Part shown: positions 27,278-35,055 of the stretch, piece by piece | How the letters are laid out: the number at the start of each line of letters is the position of its first letter | Numbering within the stretch: the stretch's first letter is position 1 | Assembly (NCBI GenBank): GCA_031380225.1 | Contig: JANNFX010000102.1 | Coordinates: 1 to 53,765, forward strand | Length of the DNA stretch: 53,765 nt | DNA from: JANNFX01 sp031380225 | GTDB taxonomy: Bacteria > Pseudomonadota > Alphaproteobacteria > Rhizobiales > Hyphomicrobiaceae | Direction of reading: 5' to 3' | Notes under the pieces: model-generated | The model's input: the letters and a program-made list of their open reading frames with translations, nothing else | What the model was told of the DNA's origin: nothing | Databases searched by the model: none | Translations under genes and position numbers: made by a program

Positions 27278-29008
27278 CTACCCCCTTCTCTTCTTCGCTT
27301 CCTCTTCCTTCAATTCTTTTTTCGATAGCTTGCCGATCATGGTCTTTGGCAGGCTGTCGCGGAATTCGATTTCGGACGGCAATTCGATTTTGGACAACTT
27401 GATTGCCAAGTGGCGTTGAATGTCGCTGTCGGTTGCGGTCATGCCAGCTTTGAGTTTCACGAACGCCTTTGGCGCTTCACCGCGGTATGGATCCGGGATG
27501 CCAATCACGGTCACTTCTTCGACAGCTGGATACTCTGCGATCGCTTCCTCGACGCGCCGTGGATAGACGTTGTAGCCCGAGCATATGATCAGGTCTTTGA
27601 TACGGTCGACGATATAGAAAAAGCCGTCTTCATCCATAATGCCGACGTCGCCGGTGCGGAAATGCGGGCCCGTAAATTGCGCCGCCGTTTCGCCCGGTCT
27701 TTTCCAATAGCCCTTCATGACCTGCGGTCCGGATATGCAAATCTCGCCCCGCTCGCCGGTCGCCACTTCTTTGCTCGGATCGGAAGGATCGCGCAGTGTC
27801 ACCAAAGTTCCGGGCAGCGGCAGGCCGATCGATCCGTTCTTGACTGGCCCGGATGTAGGATTGCAAGTCGCGACGGGCGAGGTTTCCGACAGACCATAAC
27901 CTTCGACCAGCTTACATCCTGTGATGCGTTCGAAATTGGTCTTGATATCGAGGAGTAACGGCGCCCCCCCCGAAAGGCAGAACTTCAGCGACGTCATATC
28001 GATGTCTTTGACACGCGGGCTGTTGGCGATGGCGTTAAACAGTGTTGGCACGCCCGGCATGATTGTGGGCTTGTGGGCTTTGATGAGGTCGAGCGCGCCG
28101 TTTAAATCAAAGCGCGGCATGATGATGATGCAGGCGGCCTTGGCGATCCCGAAATTCATCACCACCGTCATTGCGAACACGTGGAAGAATGGTAACACGC
28201 CGAGCACGCGCTCCTCCGCCTGTTGAAGGTCATCGGTCCAAGCGATAACTTGCAGAGTGTTTATGTAGCAATTGGCGTGCGTCAGCATTGCGCCCTTGGG
28301 AGTGCCCGTCGTGCCGCCGGTATACTGCAGAACGGCGAGGTCGGTTTCGGGATTGATCGCAACCGGTTTCAAGGAGGGCGCACCAGCGAGCAACTCATGC
28401 TCTGACACGATATGAGCCCGGTTTGCGGAGGTCCCAATGCGCGACCGCTGCTTGAATTTAAAGACCGGAAATAGCGCCGATTGCGGAAACGGCAGCATGG
28501 CCGAAAACGGGGCGACGATGGCCCGTTTTAGAACGCCGTCGCCGAGCAGCGTATCGACTTTCTCGAACAACACCTTGAGATCGAGGGTGACCATGATTTC
28601 GGTGTCACTATCGCGAACCTGGTAGGCGAGTTCTTCTGTCGTGTAGAGCGGGTTATAGTTAACAACGACACCACCAGCTTTGAGAATGGCGTAATAGTAA
28701 ACGATGAACGCCGGGCAATTGGGCAGGAACAATCCAACTTTGGTGCCCTTGACGACGCCCGCACGTTGCAAGCCGGCGGCCGCCAAATTCACCTGCATCC
28801 AAATGGAGGCATACGTTGTGGTCCGGCCCAGAAACACGGTGCACGGCCGGTCGGCGTAGTGGGCTGCGGCATCGTCCAAGAGGTGGAACAGTGGGGCGGC
28901 CTTGAAGGTCGCGTGCCAGTCTGCGTGCTGTGGGTAGGCCTTAAGCCACGGATGGGCCGCGCTACTAGGCTTATCTCCGAATTCCGGACCGTCTTGCGGT
29001 GACGTCAT
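27278..29008 (-). CDS. fadD: Long-chain-fatty-acid-CoA ligase
   Basis: 576 residues from the ATG at 29008 (AGGGG 5-6 bases upstream); an in-frame start at 29089 adds 27 residues without family resemblance. It activates fatty acids to acyl-CoA with ATP. AMP-binding motif QYTGGTTGTPKGAMLTHANC, EGYGLSETSP, the hinge region YFRTGD-like (HFRTGDVGIMDEDGFFYIVD), DRIKDLIICSGYNVYPRRVEE, and C-terminal PKTMIGKLSKKELKEE with the catalytic Lys. It converges with the serine protease gene (43-base gap) and is not in the fadE-J-I operon but supplies its substrate. Confidence 0.93.
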   Translation of the reverse strand: MTSPQDGPEFGDKPSSAAHPWLKAYPQHADWHATFKAAPLFHLLDDAAAHYADRPCTVFLGRTTTYASIWMQVNLAAAGLQRAGVVKGTKVGLFLPNCPAFIVYYYAILKAGGVVVNYNPLYTTEELAYQVRDSDTEIMVTLDLKVLFEKVDTLLGDGVLKRAIVAPFSAMLPFPQSALFPVFKFKQRSRIGTSANRAHIVSEHELLAGAPSLKPVAINPETDLAVLQYTGGTTGTPKGAMLTHANCYINTLQVIAWTDDLQQAEERVLGVLPFFHVFAMTVVMNFGIAKAACIIIMPRFDLNGALDLIKAHKPTIMPGVPTLFNAIANSPRVKDIDMTSLKFCLSGGAPLLLDIKTNFERITGCKLVEGYGLSETSPVATCNPTSGPVKNGSIGLPLPGTLVTLRDPSDPSKEVATGERGEICISGPQVMKGYWKRPGETAAQFTGPHFRTGDVGIMDEDGFFYIVDRIKDLIICSGYNVYPRRVEEAIAEYPAVEEVTVIGIPDPYRGEAPKAFVKLKAGMTATDSDIQRHLAIKLSKIELPSEIEFRDSLPKTMIGKLSKKELKEEEAKKRRG

Positions 29009-29344
29009 GGCAACCCCTGCCGCGACGTCGCTGGCCGCGGTTCGACCCCTATTTCGCGTCATAATACTCAAGAATTGTAAATAATTCAAAGGTCTAAAGG
29101 AGCCCGGCTAAGCTGGCCTGGATTTCCTGCGGCATAACGGTTGGCTGTCAGCCGCGGCACGCATCTTGTATAGTGAGTCGGCCCTCTGCCTGGACGTCTG
29201 AAGCGTTTAAGGATATGTGACAGGGCGGACCGTTGCATCCCGTGCCCCAATACGTTAGGGGCGGCGAGACGACGTGCTGCCCATTCTAATATTGCACGCT
29301 ATTGCGACTGGCGCAGAACTAGGGCGCAGAGACTTGAACACAGA

Positions 29345-29428
29345 GGCCGGTCAGCGGCCTCGTAAGTACAGGGGCCGGTCATCGGCCTTAGAAACAGAGA
29401 GGCCGGTCATCGGCCTTAGACCGGCGCT
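29345..29428 (+). repeat. Three tandem 28-bp hairpin repeats in the leader of the ACP gene
   Basis: Units begin at 29345, 29373 and 29401 with exact 28-base spacing. Each contains GGCCGGTCATCGGCC (first copy with AGC for ATC), which folds as GGCCG/CGGCC around a 5-base loop, followed by TTAGA-like spacers. The third ends 45 bases before the acyl-carrier-protein start. The surrounding gap (29009-29472) also contains the divergent fadD promoter region; no other gene is seen in it. Confidence 0.7.
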
Positions 29429-29472
29429 AGATACTGAGAGCGCTGGCACGTTGAGGGTTTGGAGAGTTCAAC

Positions 29473-29730
29473 ATGGACGAAGTCGCAACGAAGATCGTCG
29501 ACATCCTTAAGAAGCACATGAAGGAGCCGAGAGACGATATCTCGCTGACGACGGCCTTGACCGATCTTAAAATCGAATCTCTCGATCTGGCGATGATCGT
29601 ATTCGATATCGAAGATACCTTTGGCGTCGAAATTCCCTACAACGCCAATGAAGACGTGCAGGACTTTAAGACCGTGGGTTCTGTGGTCGAGAAGGTCAAA
29701 GGTTTGATCGCGAGTAACGCGGCAGCCTAA
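29473..29730 (+). CDS. Acyl carrier protein (secondary, NodF-like)
   Basis: 85 residues, acidic, with the phosphopantetheine serine at 36 in KIESLDLAMIVFDIED. Most housekeeping ACPs have DSLD, and here ESLD is used, as in specialised ACPs. GGAGAG precedes the ATG by about 7 bases. It lies 81 bases before a ketosynthase, so the pair probably builds a dedicated acyl chain. The similarity to NodF is only in overall layout; nothing else here points to nodulation. Confidence 0.85.
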   Translation: MDEVATKIVDILKKHMKEPRDDISLTTALTDLKIESLDLAMIVFDIEDTFGVEIPYNANEDVQDFKTVGSVVEKVKGLIASNAAA

Positions 29731-29811
29731 CTATTGGTTCGAATCAGGTATCGTTCCGGCGTAAGCGCGAACCCACAGTTCGCGCTTCGTCATTTCAGGA
29801 CAATCTAAGCA

Positions 29812-31056
29812 ATGGCACAAACAAGCGGCGCTCGGCGCGTGGTCGTGACGGGTACTGGCGTTGTGACGCCAATCGGGACGACGGTTGATACGTTTTGGGC
29901 GTCGATGAAAGAGTCGAAGTGTGGCGTCACTGAGCTCGGCGGCTTTCCGCTCGAAGATCTCAAGATTCTGATCGCAGCACAAATTAAGGACTTCGATCCA
30001 AAAGCCCGGTTGAAGCATTTTCAACGCGACAAGATCGTGCTGCACGCCGATCGCTACTCATGGTTCGCCGCCGCCGCTGCTGACGAAGCCATTAAGCAGT
30101 CTGGCCTGCCGATCCCGTTTGAAAATGCCTATCGTTCGGCCTGCATCATCGGCTCGGGAGCTGGTGGATTGGTGACCTTCGAAAAAGCCTATCGCGATCT
30201 TTTCATTGAAAACAAGCGCGCTACACACCCGTTGACGCTGCTGCGGATTATCGGCTCATCTGCCGCCGCCCACGTTGGTATCGAATTCGGCGTCAAGGGC
30301 CCGACCTTTGCAACCTGCTCGGCATGTTCGACGGCCGCGCATGCGATCGGTATTGCTCGCGATTACATCCAACACGGTCTCGTTGATGTGGCCATCGCGG
30401 GCGCCTCTGAGTCCGTCATCACCTACGGCACCATGAAGGCTTGGCAGGCGCTCCACGTACTGTCACCAGAAGGATGCTTCCCGTTCAACAAGAAACGCAA
30501 CGGCACCGTGCTCGGCGAAGGCGCCGGCATCCTAGTGCTCGAAGAATATGAGCACGCCAAGCGCCGCGGCGCCAAAATCCTGGCTGAAATCTGCGGCTAC
30601 GGCATGACATCGGACAGCAAGGAAATGGTCAACCCGGACATGGAAGGTCCGCGCGAAGCCATGCGTCTCGCGCTGCAGGACGCCAAACTGCCGCCGATGA
30701 AAATCGACTATTTGAATGCGCATGGAACTGCCACTGCAATCAACGACAAGAATGAAACCAACGCCATCAAAGACCTGTTCGGCAAGCACGCCTATAAGCT
30801 TGCAGTGTCGTCGACCAAGTCGATGCACGGTCATCCGTTGGGGGCCGGCGGCGGCATTGAAGCCGTAGCCTGCATCAAGGCGATGCAGGAACAATGGGTG
30901 CCGCCGACCATCGGGCTCGATGAACCCGATCCCGAATGCGATCTTGATTACGTGCCGAACGTCGGCCGGTCGATGAAAGTCGGCTACACGATGTCGAATA
31001 GCTTCGCCTTCGGCGGCCTAAACGCGGTCCTCGTCTTCGGCCCGCCACCGGCTTGA
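29812..31056 (+). CDS. Beta-ketoacyl-ACP synthase, FabF/NodE type
   Basis: 414 residues, KAS II fold. It condenses malonyl-ACP with acyl chains. Active-site triad seen: Cys near 172 (ATCSACSTAAHAIG), His near 304 (NAHGTAT), and His near 341 (STKSMHGHPLGAGG). Starts MAQTSGARRVVVTGTGVVTPIG. It follows the ACP gene in the same direction. A housekeeping fabF would normally lie with fabD, fabG and acpP, so this isolated pair looks like a secondary fatty-acyl module. Downstream cytochrome c gene is convergent. Confidence 0.93.
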   Translation: MAQTSGARRVVVTGTGVVTPIGTTVDTFWASMKESKCGVTELGGFPLEDLKILIAAQIKDFDPKARLKHFQRDKIVLHADRYSWFAAAAADEAIKQSGLPIPFENAYRSACIIGSGAGGLVTFEKAYRDLFIENKRATHPLTLLRIIGSSAAAHVGIEFGVKGPTFATCSACSTAAHAIGIARDYIQHGLVDVAIAGASESVITYGTMKAWQALHVLSPEGCFPFNKKRNGTVLGEGAGILVLEEYEHAKRRGAKILAEICGYGMTSDSKEMVNPDMEGPREAMRLALQDAKLPPMKIDYLNAHGTATAINDKNETNAIKDLFGKHAYKLAVSSTKSMHGHPLGAGGGIEAVACIKAMQEQWVPPTIGLDEPDPECDLDYVPNVGRSMKVGYTMSNSFAFGGLNAVLVFGPPPA

Positions 31057-31065
31057 TCGCTGGAC

Positions 31066-31563
31066 TCAATCCGGTCCTGTTGCCGGTGTGCATTTTTTCG
31101 GCGCCGGACAACCGGGGCCGCAGCTTTCACAGGCCTTCAAAAATCCGATTATTTTTGTTCTGACCCCGGCATCCGAAGTGCCGGCATAAGGTTGCATTCC
31201 GTGACCTGGCACGACCGCTTCAGGGTTCGCGATGAAGGCATCGAGCGTTTTCTCATCCCAAACAATGTTGGCCTGTTTCATCGACGGAGAATAATTGGAG
31301 AATTTCTCAATCGCTGCCGATTTGCGCCCGATAATCTTATGCAACGTAGGTCCGAGGCGGTTGTCGCCGTCGCGGATGGTGTGACACGTCCCGCAAGTTC
31401 CATTGAATGCCAATAGTCCGGCATCGTCACCCTCGGCTGGAGCTACGGTCTGGCCGATCGCGGCGTTGCCCGAAAAAACGACCGGGGCGAGTAAGAGAAC
31501 CGTCAGCGCCGCAAGCCTCCGAGCTGACATTGATAGCCTTGATCTGTTATGTATTTTGGTCAT
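31066..31563 (-). CDS. Periplasmic c-type cytochrome with Cys-rich tail
   Basis: 165 residues. A signal peptide (about 12-38; AALTVLLLAPVVFSGNAAIG) is followed by a class I cytochrome c with heme motif CGTCH and axial Met in PGHGMQPYAG. Segments LGPTLHKIIGRKSA and YSPSMKQANIVWDEKTLDAFI match the cytochrome c2/c552 group. AGGAG lies 8 bases before the ATG. The last 20 residues carry four cysteines (CESCGPGCPAPKKC), beyond the usual end of the domain. It should carry electrons in the periplasm; the partner is not evident. Confidence 0.9.
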   Translation of the reverse strand: MTKIHNRSRLSMSARRLAALTVLLLAPVVFSGNAAIGQTVAPAEGDDAGLLAFNGTCGTCHTIRDGDNRLGPTLHKIIGRKSAAIEKFSNYSPSMKQANIVWDEKTLDAFIANPEAVVPGHGMQPYAGTSDAGVRTKIIGFLKACESCGPGCPAPKKCTPATGPD

Positions 31564-31756
31564 TTGACGTCTCCTGGCCGACGATCGCCACTGGTGGAAA
31601 CGCCATGATTGTCGCCGTGGTTCCGCTCAATCACACGGCATCGTTCGGATCGAGATGCCGATAGGGTGATTTCATCTTTCGTCCGGCCGTAGCCTTGCAG
31701 GAGAACTTGACCGTCTCGGGCTTGATCTCGCCGTATGATTGGGGTCCAAGTGCCCC

Positions 31757-32206
31757 ATGCCGACCAACCTTTTACGCAAACTCGGAGACGCCATCGCGGG
31801 CAAGCGGGCCAAGGCCTATCCGCGACCTGACGGACCGCGCCATGTTGTGATCACCGCCGGCCGGGTTGCGGTTCGGGCTGAACTTCTCAACACATTAACC
31901 GCAGATCGGATTTGGTCGCAGTTGCCACTTTTCTCGACTGTCGAGACCTGGGGTGACTCGATTAACTTCGAAGTCACGGTCGAAACCGGCCGCGAGAAAA
32001 CGGCAAAAACCGTGGCCGATCTAGGGGATATCTGCTTTTGGACCGAGGACGATAGGATCATTATCGCCTATGGCCCGACGCCCATTGCCAAGGCCGGAGA
32101 GGCCCGGCTGCCGAAACCCTGTAACGTTTGGGCGAAAGCGATTAGCGATACGACCCTCTTGAAGAGTGTCACGCCGGGTGAGAAGGTGTCTGTCAAAGCC
32201 GCCTGA
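31757..32206 (+). CDS. Cyclophilin-like (TM1367-type) protein, paralogue 1
   Basis: 149 residues from the ATG at 31757; an in-frame TTG at 31739 is less likely. The domain starts after a basic N-terminus: VVITAGRVAVRAELLNTLTAD, RIWSQLPLFSTVETWGDSINFEV, DLGDICFWTEDDRIIIAYGPTP, KPCNVWAKAI. This is the small cyclophilin-like beta-barrel family (COG2164/TM1367) of unknown biochemical role, lacking prolyl-isomerase residues in known structures. It is followed after 35 bases by a clear paralogue and then by an ATP-grasp enzyme. Confidence 0.8.
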   Translation: MPTNLLRKLGDAIAGKRAKAYPRPDGPRHVVITAGRVAVRAELLNTLTADRIWSQLPLFSTVETWGDSINFEVTVETGREKTAKTVADLGDICFWTEDDRIIIAYGPTPIAKAGEARLPKPCNVWAKAISDTTLLKSVTPGEKVSVKAA

Positions 32207-32241
32207 GGGTAAACGCGCGGCCGGTAGAGCGGGAGTGTGTC

Positions 32242-32622
32242 GTGTCGCGTCATATCATGATCCAGGCCGGCAAGGTGGCGATCCGTGCCCGCTTGTTGGA
32301 TACGCCGACCGCGGAGCGGATTTGGCAAGCGTTGCCAATCACCTCGTCTGCCCAAACGTGGGGCCGCGAGGTCTTCTTCGACACCGCGATTTCAAGTGCC
32401 ACAGAACCCGAAGCCCGCGACGTTGTCAGCGCCGGTGAAATTGCGTTCTGGCCAGCAGGCGACGCGATTTCCATTGGCTTCGGCCCAACACCGATCTCAC
32501 GCAAAGGCGAGATCCGCATGACCGGGCCTTGCAACGTCTGGGCGATGGCCATCGATGATGTCGCATTGCTGCAGACCGTCCATGCTGGTGAACACATCGC
32601 CGTTATTGAATCCCTCGACTGA
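32242..32622 (+). CDS. Cyclophilin-like (TM1367-type) protein, paralogue 2
   Basis: 126 residues from a GTG at 32242 with GGGAG 6 bases upstream. It aligns with the preceding protein throughout: IMIQAGKVAIRARLLDTPTAERIW, QALPITSSAQTWGREVFFD, GEIAFWPAGDAISIGFGPTP, GPCNVWAMAIDDVALLQ. Missing the basic N-terminus of paralogue 1. The tandem duplication suggests the two may form a heteromer. 38 bases separate it from the ATP-grasp gene, in the same direction. Confidence 0.82.
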   Translation: MSRHIMIQAGKVAIRARLLDTPTAERIWQALPITSSAQTWGREVFFDTAISSATEPEARDVVSAGEIAFWPAGDAISIGFGPTPISRKGEIRMTGPCNVWAMAIDDVALLQTVHAGEHIAVIESLD

Positions 32623-32660
32623 GACGCAACGCAAAGCCGGGTCATTGGCCGAACGAGTTC

Positions 32661-33791
32661 ATGGGTAAGACAGTTCTCCTGACACTCGGACGGCTGCCGA
32701 AAGCTCTTGAGATCGCACGTGCGTTGGCTTTGGCTGGTAACCGCGTTCTGATCGCAGATCCCTTTTCCTGGCATGTGTCGCGGCTTTCAAAATCAGTCGC
32801 CAAGACATTCACGGTTAGAGCGCCGCGCGAAAGCAAAGACCAATATCTCAATGACTTGCTCGGCATCGTCGTGCGCGAGCGCGTTGATCTCGTGGTGCCC
32901 GTCTCCGAAGAGACCATGTGTGTTGCCGGACTTCATGGCCGGTTGCCACCGGGTGTGATGCTCTATGCGCCGCGGCAAGACACGCTGTTGCGTCTGCATA
33001 ACAAACGCACGTTCATTGACTACGCAAAGTCGCTCGGCCTCACCGTGCCAGATACGGTGGCGCTTGACGATCCGCGCGCATTGCACATTTCGGAAAGCGG
33101 GGCTTATGTCCTCAAGCCCGAGCATTCGTGCTCCGGCCATGGCGTCAGTATCTGCCCGCAAGGCACGCCGTTGCCGGCGGCCACTGCTGAGAAAATGATT
33201 GTCCAGCGCTTTTTGCCGGGGCGAATATGGAGCAGTTTTTCAATCGGCCATCAGGGCCGTGTTCTGGTGTCATCGATCTATAAGGGCACGGTGATGTCAG
33301 GCACTGTGGCCGTCGCGTTTGAACGCGTGGTCGGCGTCGCGGGGGTTGAGACATGGATCAAAGAGTTTGTTGCGCGCACCAATTATTCAGGCTTTGTGTC
33401 GTTCGATTTCATTGAAGACTCGTCGGGTGCCGTGTCGGCCATCGAATGCAATCCGCGGGCAACCAGCGGGGTGCATTTCATCGAGCCGCTTGATCTCGCG
33501 CGAGCGATTGCAGAGCCTCAAAATCCAACACCAATTCGGCTCAAGGATCAAAGGCTATTTCAGCAATTTTATCCGTGTCTGACCGAAACGCAGAAGGTAT
33601 TCTTCAATGGCGCCAAGCGGCCAAATGCAGTCAAACATTTGTTAGGATCAAGTGACGTGACTTGGCGCCGCGATGATCCACTGCCGTTTATCTTTATGCC
33701 GGTAACGTCGTATCAAATTTTGACGCAAACGATTTTCAAAGGCCTGAGCTTCGGCGAAGCCGCAACGCGAGATATTGAGTGGAGAGATTGA
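32661..33791 (+). CDS. ATP-grasp enzyme, CarB-like, unknown substrate
   Basis: 376 residues. The N-terminal pre-ATP-grasp Rossmann-like part (VLLTLGRLPKALEIARALALAGNRVLIADP) is followed by ATP-grasp elements: AYVLKPEHSCSGHGVSICP, MIVQRFLPGRIWSSFSI, and the metal-binding C-end FVSFDFIEDSSGAVSAIECNPRATSGVHF. Such enzymes join a carboxylate to an amine or thiol through an acyl phosphate. The last 80 residues (after IRLKDQRLFQQFYPC) are outside the fold. Apparently cotranscribed with two cyclophilin-like genes; I know of no established pathway for the combination. Confidence 0.85.
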   Translation: MGKTVLLTLGRLPKALEIARALALAGNRVLIADPFSWHVSRLSKSVAKTFTVRAPRESKDQYLNDLLGIVVRERVDLVVPVSEETMCVAGLHGRLPPGVMLYAPRQDTLLRLHNKRTFIDYAKSLGLTVPDTVALDDPRALHISESGAYVLKPEHSCSGHGVSICPQGTPLPAATAEKMIVQRFLPGRIWSSFSIGHQGRVLVSSIYKGTVMSGTVAVAFERVVGVAGVETWIKEFVARTNYSGFVSFDFIEDSSGAVSAIECNPRATSGVHFIEPLDLARAIAEPQNPTPIRLKDQRLFQQFYPCLTETQKVFFNGAKRPNAVKHLLGSSDVTWRRDDPLPFIFMPVTSYQILTQTIFKGLSFGEAATRDIEWRD

Positions 33792-34032
33792 TCCGTAGGG
33801 CGGCTTAGGAGCGTCACTCGATGCTTCCCCATTGCGCTGTCTCTCTATAATGAGTGACACCACCAAAAGCAAAGCATCCGCCCCGCCATGAAAATCCCCT
33901 GGCACGTTCTCAAAAAGTTCCTTGAGCTTAACGTCCAATGCGCGAAGTGGGAAGTGACCGGACAATGTTTCTGCGCCGCAAGCACGTCCTACAGCCCTAG
34001 ACAAGCGCCGCAAACCAGCGCAAATTCTAGAA

Positions 34033-34254
34033 ATGAACCAGCTACTCCGGCCACTGCAGGTCTACGAGACAGACCTCATCACCACATTTGGGCATTGGCG
34101 ACGGTTTGGGCTACATGGACCCGTCTACGAAATACTTGAGACAACCGCTCGGCCATCAGACCGCGGGCCGGTGGTTCGTGTGCGCGTGGTTGAAACGCAC
34201 GAAGAGCTCGACTACCGGCTCGAAAGTCTGATTGACGATCCGCAGGAGCGCTGA
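34033..34254 (+). CDS. DUF5397-like small protein, probable antitoxin partner of VapD
   Basis: 73 residues (MNQLLRPLQVYETDLITTFG). The central GHWRRFGLHGPVYEILE and VRVRVVETHEELDYRLESLIDDP fit, from memory, the DUF5397 family, small proteins that sit directly before vapD toxins. Its stop overlaps the start of the next, VapD-like, reading frame (TGATG). No DNA-binding motif is obvious. The frame is intact although the toxin gene beside it is decayed. The upstream 240 bases (33792-34032) contain only short imperfect inverted repeats. Confidence 0.7.
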   Translation: MNQLLRPLQVYETDLITTFGHWRRFGLHGPVYEILETTARPSDRGPVVRVRVVETHEELDYRLESLIDDPQER

Positions 34255-34428
34255 TGTTTGTGGTCGCGTTCGATCTCATCGTCGCTCAGGTGGAAGTGCG
34301 CCATTCGAAGGGCGTTCGCTGCAATAAGCGCGCTCAAGTCGCTGCAATGGTTTTCAGGCAGTGTCCGGGATATCCGCGCTTTCTGAATCGAGCAATGGTC
34401 CGGCTTCACTGGGTATTTCAAGTCGTAG
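34254..34428 (+). pseudogene. vapD: Decayed vapD-like toxin gene (internal deletion, frameshift, stop)
   Basis: The ATG at 34254 begins MFVVAFDLIVAQVEVRHSKG, the VapD N-terminus. After GVR near 34320 homology jumps to a different frame: AAISALKSLQWFSGSVRDIRAF, then TGA at 34384, then IEQWSGFTGYFKS and a stop at 34426. Together these are the VapD C-terminal core, where the TGA replaces an expected Arg codon (CGA). About 35-40 middle residues are missing. VapD toxins are Cas2-like ribonucleases. The gene cannot make an active enzyme. Confidence 0.8.
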
Positions 34429-34581
34429 CACCCCAACGTAGCCTTGTCCGAACCCCAAACAGCCCAACAAATCATTATTTTGTAAGCACGCTCCAAGTCC
34501 CTTGTTGCCAGTAGCTACAGTCCTAATATCATGAAACACTGACTCGACGCCAAAAGCCCGTAGCAGGAAGGAACAGGTCTA

Positions 34582-35010
34582 ATGCTGGCCCCCCTCGAAA
34601 TCTCCTTCAAAGGTCTGGAAAGCAGCCGCACGATTGAAAACAAAATTGCCGAACGTGCGACGCGCCTTGAAAAGCACTTTGACCGGATTACACATTTGCG
34701 CGTTGTGGTGGCAGCACCCAACAAACTCGCACACAAGGGACAGCATTATCAGGTCAAGCTTGAGATTGGCGTTCCGGGCAGCGCTCCAGTGATCATTTCA
34801 GAAGATCCGGCTGGCAATAACCCTCACACCGACCTCTTGATCGCCATCCGCGATGCGTTCGAAACCGCCGAGCGCAAACTCGACCAAATCAGCGATAAGA
34901 AAATGGCGGGCGCACGCGCCGAGCGTGGGCGCCGCCGTCCGGCGAAAGTGCCGAACGGTGCCGATGCCGGCCTGACCGACGACTCGGATGTGACCGACGA
35001 CGTGGAGTGA
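34582..35010 (+). CDS. hpf: Ribosome hibernation promoting factor (HPF/RaiA family)
   Basis: 142 residues. The domain is the ribosome-associated HPF/YfiA fold: PLEISFKGLESSRTIENKIAERATRLEKHF, RVVVAAPNKLAHKGQHYQVKLEIGVPG, TDLLIAIRDAFETAERKLDQ. Binding in the 30S decoding channel idles ribosomes in stress. The tail (GARAERGRRRPAKVP...) is basic then acidic, and the C-terminal domain of long HPF is absent. Upstream, the vapD relic ends 150 bases away. Only short open frames lie in the gap. Confidence 0.9.
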   Translation: MLAPLEISFKGLESSRTIENKIAERATRLEKHFDRITHLRVVVAAPNKLAHKGQHYQVKLEIGVPGSAPVIISEDPAGNNPHTDLLIAIRDAFETAERKLDQISDKKMAGARAERGRRRPAKVPNGADAGLTDDSDVTDDVE

Positions 35011-35055
35011 GGGGCGCGCGCGCGTCCGTTTCGACTCGATGATCGGCAGCAGCAA

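Noticed and set aside
29345..29428. Tandem 28-bp repeats as a CRISPR array
   Set aside because: Units abut with no unique 30-40-base spacers, only three copies, and no cas genes are present; the units are hairpins in a leader.
33888..34139. 83-residue plus frame before the DUF5397 gene
   Set aside because: Overlaps the DUF5397 gene in another phase and shows Ser/Thr/Pro-rich random composition; no family pattern.
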